Assembly: GCA_028711575.1 (NCBI GenBank)
Contig: JAQTSA010000003.1
Coordinates: forward strand, 1-42,303
Source of the DNA: Candidatus Omnitrophota bacterium
Lineage (GTDB): Bacteria; Omnitrophota; Gorgyraeia; Duberdicusellales; 4484-171
Length of the DNA: 42,303 bases
Direction of reading: 5' to 3'
The notes under the pieces were generated by a model, which did not search any database, was not told where the DNA came from, and worked only from the letters and a program-made list of their open reading frames with translations. The position numbers and the translations under genes are program-made. Of this stretch, positions 17,074 through 24,296 are shown piece after piece (within the stretch, counting starts at the first letter, position 1; the number at the start of each line of letters is the position of its first letter).

Positions 17074-18513
17074 ATGAAAGATAACTTTTCTCTATTTGGC
17101 TATGAAATCGCCGAAAAAATAAAAACCGCTGAGGTTACAAAGTCTGAAGTTTTTTCTTGGTTTAAACAGCGAGTTGAAAAGCTTGATAAACCGCTGAATA
17201 GTTTCGTAAGTCTTTTTGATTCGGCGGATATTTCAGAGCAAAAATCCCTGTTTTCCGGCTTGCCGATTGCTATAAAAGATAATATTTGTATCAAAGGTAA
17301 AAAGATTACCTGCGCTTCAAAAATTCTTTCAAATCATATCGCGGCCTATGACGCGACAGTTATTTCTCGGCTTAAGACTGCCGGATTAGCTATTATTGGT
17401 ACTACTAATATGGATGAGTTCGCTTTCGGTTCATCTACTGAAAATTCCTGTTACGGATTGACAAAAAATCCTTGGAATATTAATTGTGTCGCTGGAGGTT
17501 CTTCCGGAGGCTCAACGGCAGCGGTTGCGGCTCGGCTGGTTCCTTTTGCTTTAGGCTCTGATACCGGAGGATCGATTCGCCAGCCGGCATCGTTTTGCGG
17601 GGTAGTTGGTTTTAAGCCGACTTATGGCCGGGTTTCCCGCTTTGGATTGGTCGCTTTTGGATCGAGCCTTGATCAAATTGGGCCAATTACCACTAACTTT
17701 ATTGATAGCGCCAACCTTCTTAATATTATTTGCGGATTTGACCCTTTTGACTCAACATCGGTTAAAACTATAGATGAAGATTTCACCGATTCCTTAATTG
17801 AGGACTGTAAAAACATAAAGATAGGTGTACCTAAAGAATATTTTCAAGAAGGCCTTTCGCCAGTTTGCCGGGAAGCGATAAGTGCGGTTATTGAGACTTT
17901 TAAAGCGAAAGGCGCGATTATCGTTGATATAAGTTTGCCCTATACGTCTTATGCTGTGGCTACATATTATATCGTCGCTTCTTCTGAAGCGAGTTCCAAT
18001 TTGCAAAGATTTGACGGCGTAAAATATGGTGCGCGTTGTGAAGCATCGACCGTTGAAGATATGTATTCTTTAACTCGAGGTAACAACTTCGGCAGTGAAG
18101 CAAAAAGAAGAATTTTTTTGGGTACCTACAGTCTGTCCAGCGGATATTATGACGCCTATTATGTTAGAGCTTTAAAAGTTCGTAGACTTATCAAAAATGA
18201 TTTTGATAAAGCTTTTAGAGAAGTTGATGTTATCTTAACGCCTACGGCTCCGAGTACGGCTTTCAGAGTCGGCGAGAAAATCTCTGACCCGTTAAGTATG
18301 TATCTGTCTGATGTTTATACTATTTCCGCTAATTTGGCCGGTTTACCGGCGGTATCTTTTCCCTGCGGTTTTGATAAAGATAATCTTCCTATTGGCGCGC
18401 AATTAATTGGTAAAGAATTTGATGAAAAAAGTCTAATACGTTTAGGATATAGTTATCAGCAAAATACCGATTTTCATAAAAAAATTCCTAAATTATTTGG
18501 GGCAAAAGTTTAA
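17074..18513 (+). CDS. gatA: Aspartyl/glutamyl-tRNA amidotransferase subunit A
   Basis: 479 aa amidase-signature enzyme. It releases ammonia from glutamine for transamidation of Glu-tRNA-Gln and/or Asp-tRNA-Asn. The Lys-cis-Ser-Ser triad is intact: K68 (PIAIKDN), S143 (AGGSSGGS) and S167 (SDTGGSIRQPA). Other conserved stretches are TTNMDEFAFGSSTE, FKPTYGRVSRFG and LSDVYTISANLAGLPAVSFP. It ends 1 nt before the true gatB start. Presence of the whole complex means the organism probably makes Gln-tRNA-Gln (and perhaps Asn-tRNA-Asn) indirectly. Confidence 0.97.
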   Translation: MKDNFSLFGYEIAEKIKTAEVTKSEVFSWFKQRVEKLDKPLNSFVSLFDSADISEQKSLFSGLPIAIKDNICIKGKKITCASKILSNHIAAYDATVISRLKTAGLAIIGTTNMDEFAFGSSTENSCYGLTKNPWNINCVAGGSSGGSTAAVAARLVPFALGSDTGGSIRQPASFCGVVGFKPTYGRVSRFGLVAFGSSLDQIGPITTNFIDSANLLNIICGFDPFDSTSVKTIDEDFTDSLIEDCKNIKIGVPKEYFQEGLSPVCREAISAVIETFKAKGAIIVDISLPYTSYAVATYYIVASSEASSNLQRFDGVKYGARCEASTVEDMYSLTRGNNFGSEAKRRIFLGTYSLSSGYYDAYYVRALKVRRLIKNDFDKAFREVDVILTPTAPSTAFRVGEKISDPLSMYLSDVYTISANLAGLPAVSFPCGFDKDNLPIGAQLIGKEFDEKSLIRLGYSYQQNTDFHKKIPKLFGAKV

Positions 18514-18514
18514 A

Positions 18515-19939
18515 ATGAGTGATTTTGAAACTGTAATCGGCCTTGAAGTTCATGTTCAATTGAAAACGGATTCAAAAATATTTTGTTCCTGTTCAACTGC
18601 TTTTGAGAATCCGCCCAATTCCAATATTTGTCCGATATGCTGCGGTTATCCCGGGGTTTTGCCGGTCTTTAATAAGAAGGCTCTAGAATTAGCGGTTCGG
18701 GTTAGCTTGGCTTTAGATTGTGCTATAAATGAATATATCTATTTTGAGCGAAAAAATTATTTTTATCCCGATTTACCGAAAAACTATCAAATTTCTCAAT
18801 ACAAACAGCCGCTGGCAGAAAACGGATTTATTGAACTTATTAATGGTTCTAAAATAGGAGTTGAACGCGTTCATCTTGAAGAAGATGCTGGAAAATTGAT
18901 TCATGCTGCTACAGCTTCTTTGGTTGATTATAATCGTACCGGGATACCGCTGTTAGAAATAGTCAGCCGCCCGGATATCAGATCGGCTTTAGAAGCAGTT
19001 GAGTATTTAACTTCCTTGAAGCAGATCTTGCAGTATATTGGCGCTTCAGATTGCGATATGGAAAAAGGTTCTTTACGTTGTGACGCTAATATTTCTTTAC
19101 GGGAGAAAGGCGATAAGAATCTTGGAACGAAAGTAGAAATAAAAAACATGAATTCGTTTAAAGGGATAAGAGACGCTTTGCTGTTTGAGGAGAAACGGCA
19201 GAAAAAAAGTATTCTTGAAGGGAAAAAAATATTACAGGAAACAAGATTGTGGGATGTTGATAACTCAAAAACTATTGTGATGCGCTCTAAAGAAGAGGCC
19301 CATGATTATCGATATTTTCCTGAACCTGATCTTTTAGATTTTGCTGTAACTGAAGATCTTATTAATCTTGAAAGATCGGGTTTGCCCGAACTGCCAAAAG
19401 ATAAAAAGGAAAGATTTATCAAACAGTATTGTCTTGCTGATGGAGATATAAAGGTTTTATTGTCTGCGCTTTGGCTGGCTGATTTTTTTGAAGAAGCTGT
19501 GGCTAATTTTAATCAGCCCAAACAGATTTTTAATTGGTTAACCGGCCCTTTTTTAGAACAGGTTAATGGTTTAGATGGCGGTTTCAAGACGGTTGGCCTT
19601 TGTCCGGCGAAATTCGCGAAAATAGTTGAGTATTTTTGCAGTGATAAACTTAATAATTTAGCGGCAAAAAAAGTATTAGCTAAAGCTATCGTTTCTAACA
19701 GAGATATCGATGAAATTATAGCTGAGGAAGGTTTGGCCCAAATGTCTGATTCCGATGATTTAACTGAATTCATACACCTTGTGATAGAAGAGTTTCCCAA
19801 GCCGGTTGAGGAGTACATTTTGGGTAAAGAAACGACGATACAGTTTTTAGTCGGCCAGGTAATGAAAAGAACAAAAGGAAAAGCTAACCCTAAAATTGTT
19901 AAAAGTCTTTTAATTGATGCTTTGAGCAAATTGAAATAA
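18515..19939 (+). CDS. gatB: Aspartyl/glutamyl-tRNA amidotransferase subunit B
   Basis: 474 aa kinase/amidotransferase subunit that activates the aminoacyl-tRNA and binds its acceptor. The ORF track begins at 18497, but the ATG at 18515 gives the standard N-terminus (MSDFETVIGLEVHVQLKTDS) and follows the gatA stop by 1 nt. The zinc site CSCSTAF...NICPICCGYPG is intact. The cradle motifs YFYPDLPKNYQISQY and VHLEEDAGKL are present. The C-terminal helical and YqeY-like tail (about 325-474, ending VGQVMKRTKGKANPKIVKSLL) is complete. Confidence 0.97.
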   Translation: MSDFETVIGLEVHVQLKTDSKIFCSCSTAFENPPNSNICPICCGYPGVLPVFNKKALELAVRVSLALDCAINEYIYFERKNYFYPDLPKNYQISQYKQPLAENGFIELINGSKIGVERVHLEEDAGKLIHAATASLVDYNRTGIPLLEIVSRPDIRSALEAVEYLTSLKQILQYIGASDCDMEKGSLRCDANISLREKGDKNLGTKVEIKNMNSFKGIRDALLFEEKRQKKSILEGKKILQETRLWDVDNSKTIVMRSKEEAHDYRYFPEPDLLDFAVTEDLINLERSGLPELPKDKKERFIKQYCLADGDIKVLLSALWLADFFEEAVANFNQPKQIFNWLTGPFLEQVNGLDGGFKTVGLCPAKFAKIVEYFCSDKLNNLAAKKVLAKAIVSNRDIDEIIAEEGLAQMSDSDDLTEFIHLVIEEFPKPVEEYILGKETTIQFLVGQVMKRTKGKANPKIVKSLLIDALSKLK

Positions 19940-19991
19940 ATTGTTAGCGAATTATGTTATCATATAGAATAAATAAATGGAGGAGGAAGGT

Positions 19992-21269
19992 ATGAAAAAA
20001 CGTATCATTGTTTTTATTGTTGTTTTAACTGTTACGATGGGTTCTTATTGGGCGGGATTTTCCGCTAATAAAGACCGGGACGATTTTTTAAAAGAACTTG
20101 ATATCTTTGCTGAAGGACTTGCCGTAATTGAAAAAAAATATGTCGAAGATAAAAAACCCCAAGATTTGATCTATGGGGCTATGCGCGGAGTGATGAGTTC
20201 GCTAGATGCTTATAGCCAATTTATGACACCGGAAGATTACAAGGAGCTTTTAGTCGAGACTGGAGGAAAATTCGGTGGGTTAGGAATCGAAATAACGATC
20301 AAAGAAGGTCTGTTAACTATCGTTTCTCCGATAGAAGATACACCGGCCTGGAACGCCGGGTTAGAAGCGGCCGATGTTATTGTGAAAATCGAAGGAGAAT
20401 TAACCAAAGACATAACCCTTCAAGAAGCGGTTAAGAAGTTGCGCGGTGATCCGGGGACGGAAGTTACGATTACAGTGTTGCGAAATGCCGACCGGAAGCT
20501 TGAAGATGTAACTATTGTCCGGGGTATAATAAAAATAAAAGATATTAAACGGCCGATGATTTTAGATGAAGGTATCGGTTATGTCAGAATCGCTGAGTTT
20601 AGAGAGAGTACCGATAAGGATTTAGCTGTTGCTTTGGAAAAACTTAAAAATCAAGGATTACGGGGGCTGGTTGTTGATGTTCGTTATAATCCCGGCGGTC
20701 TGCTTGATTCAGCGGTAAAAGTGTCTAGTTTGTTTTTGAAGGATAACGAAGTAATTGTATCTATCGATTCCAAAAACGAAGAGAAAAAAGTTTATCGGTC
20801 GATACCTCTAAACGGTAAAATTGTCGATGTTCCGATCGTTGTGCTGATCAATCAGGGAAGCGCTTCAGCTAGTGAAATTCTCGCCGCGGCTTTACGAGAC
20901 AACAATAAAGCAATCCTTCTCGGTCAAACAACTTTCGGTAAAGGGTCGGTTCAGACTATTATTCCTTTATCTGACGGATCAGCATTAAGGCTGACAACTT
21001 CTAAGTATTATACGCCCAAAGAAATCAGCATTCATGAAAAAGGAATCAAACCGGATATAGTGGTTGAGCCCAGAGATCTCAGCGAGGTAAAAGAAGACCT
21101 TTTTAAGAAAATTGAAAAAGAGGAAAAAGCGGCAAAATTAGAAAAAGGTAAAGAACAAGTTGACGGCGAAAATCAAGAAGAAGATGAATTTGATTATCGA
21201 AAAGATTATCAAATAGTTCGTGCTGTTGATTTGATTAAGGGGCTTCTTGTTCTTGAAAAAAACAAATAG
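19992..21269 (+). CDS. C-terminal processing peptidase, S41 family
   Basis: 425 aa periplasmic serine protease. The track starts at 19977, but that ATG is part of the ribosome-binding site: GGAGGAGGAAGG would be read as EEEG. The ATG at 19992 gives a clean signal anchor (MKKRIIVFIVVLTVTMGSYW). A PDZ domain (about 88-178) is followed by the tail-specific protease core with catalytic S292 (NQGSASASE) and K317 (TFGKGSVQ), spaced 25 residues apart as in Prc and CtpA. The C-terminus is highly charged. Such proteases cut proteins with exposed hydrophobic C-termini, often envelope or peptidoglycan enzymes. tsaD follows after 23 nt. Confidence 0.93.
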   Translation: MKKRIIVFIVVLTVTMGSYWAGFSANKDRDDFLKELDIFAEGLAVIEKKYVEDKKPQDLIYGAMRGVMSSLDAYSQFMTPEDYKELLVETGGKFGGLGIEITIKEGLLTIVSPIEDTPAWNAGLEAADVIVKIEGELTKDITLQEAVKKLRGDPGTEVTITVLRNADRKLEDVTIVRGIIKIKDIKRPMILDEGIGYVRIAEFRESTDKDLAVALEKLKNQGLRGLVVDVRYNPGGLLDSAVKVSSLFLKDNEVIVSIDSKNEEKKVYRSIPLNGKIVDVPIVVLINQGSASASEILAAALRDNNKAILLGQTTFGKGSVQTIIPLSDGSALRLTTSKYYTPKEISIHEKGIKPDIVVEPRDLSEVKEDLFKKIEKEEKAAKLEKGKEQVDGENQEEDEFDYRKDYQIVRAVDLIKGLLVLEKNK

Positions 21270-21292
21270 GTTGTTGCCGATTAAAAAGAGAT

Positions 21293-22243
21293 ATGTATAC
21301 TTTAGGGATTGAAACATCTTGTGATGAGACTTCCTGCGCTATCTTAAAAAAAAGAAAGGTTCTTTCTAATTCGACTATTTCATCTTTGAAGGAGCATGTT
21401 CCTTTTGGCGGAGTTATTCCTGAAATAGCAACCAGAGCGCATTTGAAAAACATCGATAAGGTTGTTACTTTCGCTTTGGCTGAATCGGGCGTTCCCTTGT
21501 CAAAAGTCGGTTTAATCGCTGCGACAAACGAGCCCGGCCTTATTGGCGCTTTGCTTGTTGGTTTAAACTTTGCTAAAGGATTATCCTTATCTTTGTCAAA
21601 ACCTTTTATCGCGGTTAATCATTTGCAGGCTCATTTGTTTGCTCCGTTTTTAAATGATTTTAAAGCGATTCCTTTTCCTTTCTTGGGAGTGGTGGTTTCC
21701 GGCGGTCATACTCAAATTTATCGGGTAAACAGCTTTTCGGACCTGAAGATTATTGGGACTACACGCGATGATGCTTGCGGTGAAGTTTATGATAAAATAG
21801 CCCGCAACTTAAATTTGGGATATCCCGGCGGGCCGGTTATTGATAGATTGTTTGATGAATCTTTATCGGAAAGTTATGCTTTTAAGTGTGGCCGAATTGG
21901 ACTTGACTTAAGTTTTAGCGGTATAAAAACCGCTGTGGTTTATAAGAAAATGGAGCTTCAAAAACAAGGTTTTATATCAAAAAGAACGAAGATAAAATTA
22001 ATTTCTTCTTTTCAGCGATCGGCGATAGGCGCTCTGGTTGATGCGGTTGAGGAGTCAACAGAAAGAACCGGAATAAAAACATTAGTTTTTGGTGGGGGAG
22101 TTGTTGCTAATAGCTATTTAAGGAAGCAGTTAAAGGTTCGGTTTCAAAATTTGAAAATTATATTGCCGGATCTTGAGTATGCCGGCGATAATGCGGCAAT
22201 GGTTGCAGGATTGGGGTTTTATTTGTATAATGAAGGCAGTTAA
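21293..22243 (+). CDS. tsaD: tRNA N6-threonylcarbamoyladenosine transferase
   Basis: 316 aa. TsaD transfers the threonylcarbamoyl group to A37 of ANN-decoding tRNAs, with TsaB and TsaE (not in window). The N-terminus is MYTLGIETSCDETSCAIL. The metal-binding HxxxH lies in VNHLQAHLFAPF (usually VNHLEGHL). ASKHA nucleotide-binding motifs include VVSGGHTQIYRV, DDACGEVYDKIARNL and VFGGGVVANSYLRKQL, ending with DNAAMVAGLG. Slightly short but complete. It overlaps nothing and precedes mgtC-like by 32 nt. Confidence 0.96.
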   Translation: MYTLGIETSCDETSCAILKKRKVLSNSTISSLKEHVPFGGVIPEIATRAHLKNIDKVVTFALAESGVPLSKVGLIAATNEPGLIGALLVGLNFAKGLSLSLSKPFIAVNHLQAHLFAPFLNDFKAIPFPFLGVVVSGGHTQIYRVNSFSDLKIIGTTRDDACGEVYDKIARNLNLGYPGGPVIDRLFDESLSESYAFKCGRIGLDLSFSGIKTAVVYKKMELQKQGFISKRTKIKLISSFQRSAIGALVDAVEESTERTGIKTLVFGGGVVANSYLRKQLKVRFQNLKIILPDLEYAGDNAAMVAGLGFYLYNEGS

Positions 22244-22275
22244 ATTAATTGTTTAAGGAATCTAAGGGAGAAGTT

Positions 22276-22710
22276 ATGATAGAAATTAAAGAGATGATGC
22301 TTAGGCTGACGTTAGCTTTTGTTTTAGGGGGAATAATTGGGTTAGAACGCGAGAAAAAAGGCGGTTGGGCCGGGTTACGAACTCATATTTTGGTCTGCCT
22401 CGGCTCCTGTCTTATAATGGTTGTTTCGGTCCATATTTTTGATGTTTACCGTACTCTAGCTCCGATCGATCCCGGGCGTATCGCTGCCGGGGTGGTTACC
22501 GGCATAGGTTTTTTAGGCGCTGGTACAATAATCCGTAGTCGGGAAGGTGTTAAAGGCCTAACAACGGCGGCAAGCATTTGGATGAGTTCAGCCATTGGCC
22601 TTTCGGTTGGTTCGGGATTTATTGCCGCCGCAGTTTTTTCGACATTTTTAACTTATCTTTGTTTGTCTTTTTTAAAAAGAGCAGAAAATATCAATAAGCA
22701 TAAAAAGTAA
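22276..22710 (+). CDS. MgtC/SapB family membrane protein
   Basis: 144 aa. The ORF track starts at a TTG (22249), but the ATG at 22276 follows AAGGGAG and gives the usual N-terminus (MIEIKEMMLRLTLAFVLGGIIGLERE). Family motifs are GGWAGLRTHILVCLGS, RIAAGVVTGIGFLGAGTIIR and VKGLTTAASIWMSSAIGLSVG, across four or five membrane segments. The soluble C-terminal ACT-like domain of virulence MgtC is absent, as in many short environmental homologues. Its biochemical role is unknown here; MgtC itself modulates F1Fo-ATPase and Mg2+ adaptation. Confidence 0.92.
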   Translation: MIEIKEMMLRLTLAFVLGGIIGLEREKKGGWAGLRTHILVCLGSCLIMVVSVHIFDVYRTLAPIDPGRIAAGVVTGIGFLGAGTIIRSREGVKGLTTAASIWMSSAIGLSVGSGFIAAAVFSTFLTYLCLSFLKRAENINKHKK

Positions 22711-22815
22711 ATAGTTCGCCAAGTTAAAAAAATCAGGAATTAGTAAATTGAGGATATTTATTCGGCACTTGGTTCGATGGCCTTTTTAACTTGTAGTATA
22801 AGGAGGTATAAAAGA

Positions 22816-23310
22816 ATGGCAAGACGAAAACCAGAAGAAGAAAAGATTCTTGATGTTAACGCGGCAATGCAGGGTAGTTTGGTTTTTTCCGATCCGGTTA
22901 ACTTGCGGATCAACGGTAAATTTGAAGGTACGTTAACAACTAAAGGTAATTTGATTGTCGGTGCTAGCGCTCAGGTAGTGGCTGATATTATCGGCGAGAG
23001 TATTGTTATTTCGGGAAAGGTTAAAGGAAAGGTTAAGGCCTCAAAAATGGTAGCCCTTACTTTGAGTTCCAATGTCATTGGGGATATTGAAACCCCCAAA
23101 GTTTCTATTGAATCAGGTGCTGTATTTAACGGAAAATTAAAAATGCCTCAAGGTAAGATGACTTTGGGTGAGCTTTCAGATTATCTTTCTGTAGAAGAAA
23201 GAAAAATTGAAGAGTGGGTGAACAATGGTCGTATTCCGGCGGAAAAAATGGGCGACGCTTTTGTCTTTGACCGGCAGGAAGTTGAAGTTTGGATAAGCCA
23301 GAATACCTAA
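22816..23310 (+). CDS. Bactofilin fused to an excisionase-type helix-turn-helix domain
   Basis: 164 aa. The ATG at 22816 follows AAGGAGG; the upstream in-frame ATG of the track (22777) has no such site. Residues 18-110 are a bactofilin (DUF583) right-handed beta-helix: MQGSLVFSDPVNLRINGKFEG, TTKGNLIVGASAQVVADI and SNVIGDIETPKVSIESGAVF. Bactofilins polymerise without nucleotide into cytoskeletal filaments. Residues 115-162 form a winged HTH_17/MerR-like domain of the excisionase class (MTLGELSDYLSVEERKIEEW, NNGRIPAEKMGDAFVFDRQE, VEVWI). The fusion would give a filament that displays a DNA-binding domain on every subunit. The next gene encodes the same HTH class on a membrane anchor, 34 nt downstream. 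Confidence 0.87.
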   Translation: MARRKPEEEKILDVNAAMQGSLVFSDPVNLRINGKFEGTLTTKGNLIVGASAQVVADIIGESIVISGKVKGKVKASKMVALTLSSNVIGDIETPKVSIESGAVFNGKLKMPQGKMTLGELSDYLSVEERKIEEWVNNGRIPAEKMGDAFVFDRQEVEVWISQNT

Positions 23311-23344
23311 GGCCGATGTAGTTAACTTTAAAAGGAGAGATTAA

Positions 23345-23689
23345 GTGCCTAGACCATTTTCAAAGCGAGCTATTGTTTTTCGAGAGAAGTTCCTTACAAC
23401 CAGGGATGTTTCCAATTTGTTAGGGCTTTCGGAACAGGAAATTATAGATTTAGCAAAAACCGGCTTAATTCCTCACACCAAGATTGGCGGTGAATTCTTA
23501 AGGTTTAAACGCAGTAATATTCTTAAAATTCGTCAAGATATAAAAAAGCAATATAATGTCCCGCACCGAAAAGTTTATCATTTAGAAAGATTCAAAGAGT
23601 TTTTCTATTTCAATGACTTTTATATTATTTCGACTTTGATAATAATAATTTTACTTTGGATCATTTTTAAAGATTATTCGCTGACTTAG
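23345..23689 (+). CDS. HTH_17 (excisionase-type) DNA-binding protein with C-terminal membrane anchor
   Basis: 114 aa from a GTG start behind AAAGGAGAG. Residues 16-62 form a MerR/excisionase-like HTH: FLTTRDVSNLLGLSEQEIID, LAKTGLIPHTKIGGEFLRFK, RSNIL. A basic linker (about 63-85) leads to one hydrophobic segment (about 92-108, YIISTLIIIILLWIIF) and a short tail. The predicted topology is a cytoplasmic DNA-binding domain tethered to the inner membrane. It is the last gene of an apparent two-gene operon with the bactofilin-HTH protein, which suggests a joint task such as tying DNA, filament and membrane together. Function is inferred from architecture only. Confidence 0.78.
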   Translation: MPRPFSKRAIVFREKFLTTRDVSNLLGLSEQEIIDLAKTGLIPHTKIGGEFLRFKRSNILKIRQDIKKQYNVPHRKVYHLERFKEFFYFNDFYIISTLIIIILLWIIFKDYSLT

Positions 23690-23770
23690 TTATTGCTTTA
23701 AGCGATTTTTTTAAAAAATCTGGTCAGTTTATCTTTAATAAATTTCGGTAGATTTTTTTTTGCTCAATGA

Positions 23771-23776
23771 TATAAT
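23771..23776 (+). promoter_or_regulatory. -10 element of the CAU tRNA
   Basis: A perfect TATAAT lies 24 nt upstream of the mature tRNA 5' end. No good -35 hexamer is seen at 16-18 bp. Confidence 0.4.
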
Positions 23777-23800
23777 CAAACTCCTAAAAAATTATATTTT

Positions 23801-23874
23801 GGCGGCGTAGCTCAGGCTGGTAGAGCAAACGGCTCATACCCGTTGCGTCGGTGGTTCAAGTCCACTCGCCGCCA
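23801..23874 (+). tRNA. tRNA-Met (anticodon CAT), elongator type; tRNA-Ile2 not excluded
   Basis: 74 nt including the discriminator A. The acceptor stem GGCGGCG/CGCCGCC is fully paired, so it is not the initiator, which carries a 1-72 mismatch. The D-arm is GCTCAGGCTGGTAGAGC, the anticodon arm AACGG-CTCATAC-CCGTT, and the T-arm GTGGTTCAAGTCCAC. CCA is not encoded. A CAU anticodon modified to lysidine would read Ile AUA, and sequence alone does not fully settle that. Confidence 0.93.
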
Positions 23875-23917
23875 TGTCTTTTTTAATTAAACCGAATAAA
23901 AACAGATTCGCGCCTTC

Positions 23918-23979
23918 GGCGCTGTTCGCGAATGATCACAGAAGCCGCGCCTTTGGCTCGGCAGCAGATGATCACAGAT
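23918..23979 (+). repeat. Composite hairpin repeat, copy 1 (ATGATCAC-flanked)
   Basis: GGCGCTGTTCGCGAATGATC-ACA (23918-23940) and AGCAGATGATCACAGAT (23963-23979) flank a hairpin, GCCGCGCC-TTT-GGCTCGGC. Copy 2 at 42153-42211 keeps both flanks nearly unchanged, but its hairpin is built from different bases (TCCCGC-TACC-GCGGGA). Paired change in the stem with fixed flanks marks this as a real repeat element. No gene is seen between the tRNA and the HD-GYP gene. Confidence 0.7.
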
Positions 23980-24035
23980 ATGTGTTATTTAGGAAATAGC
24001 CTTTTGGAGAAGAGAAGAGTCAAACGATGGTCAGA

Positions 24036-24074
24036 AAGTGATTGAGTGATTGAGTAAACGGTGATTAAGTGAAG
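24036..24074 (+). repeat. Octamer repeat, locus B
   Basis: AAGTGATT, GAGTGATT, GAGTAAAC, GGTGATT (one base short) and AAGTGAAG follow in tandem. They belong to the family at 7855 and 41848. A single GTCAAAC, the linker of the array at 41909, lies just upstream at 24019. Confidence 0.55.
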
Positions 24075-24080
24075 AAGAAA

Positions 24081-24194
24081 TAGAAATTGATAGAAACTTA
24101 TAGAGATTAATAGAAATGTGTTGTCTTTAAAAATAGCGCTGATTATTGCGCAATTGAATTTCAACCAATTTCTACAAATTTCAATCTATTTCAA
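24081..24194 (+). repeat. Inverted pair of 10-bp-period arrays (TAGAAATTNN), locus B
   Basis: Forward array: TAGAAATTGA, TAGAAACTTA, TAGAGATTAA, TAGAAATGTG (24081-24120), exactly 10 bp apart. After 34 nt comes the inverted array TGAATTTCAA, CCAATTTCTA, CAAATTTCAA, TCTATTTCAA (24155-24194), also 10 bp apart. The period equals about one helical turn, so A/T tracts would be in phase and could bend the DNA or hold a repeating binding site. A third array lies at 42016-42065. Confidence 0.65.
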
Positions 24195-24296
24195 ATTCAA
24201 CCGGTTGACGCTCGCCTGGCGAGCATGCAACTTAATCGATATTCTAAAACAATCCCACTTTACTTCTTGAATCTCTTGCTGTACACTGAAAAGCAT

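Noticed and set aside
19513-19929. 138-aa minus-strand ORF
   Set aside because: Antisense to the conserved C-terminus of gatB with no start signals or domain.
19977-19991. Upstream ATG of ctpA in the ORF track
   Set aside because: These codons are the Shine-Dalgarno GGAGGAGGAAGG; the signal anchor starts at 19992.
24225-24296. N-terminal extension of the HD-GYP protein in the ORF track
   Set aside because: The ATG at 24225 lies inside a GCTCGCCTGGCGAGC hairpin of the repeat region and has no ribosome site; the protein's membrane domain begins properly at the ATG at 24297.
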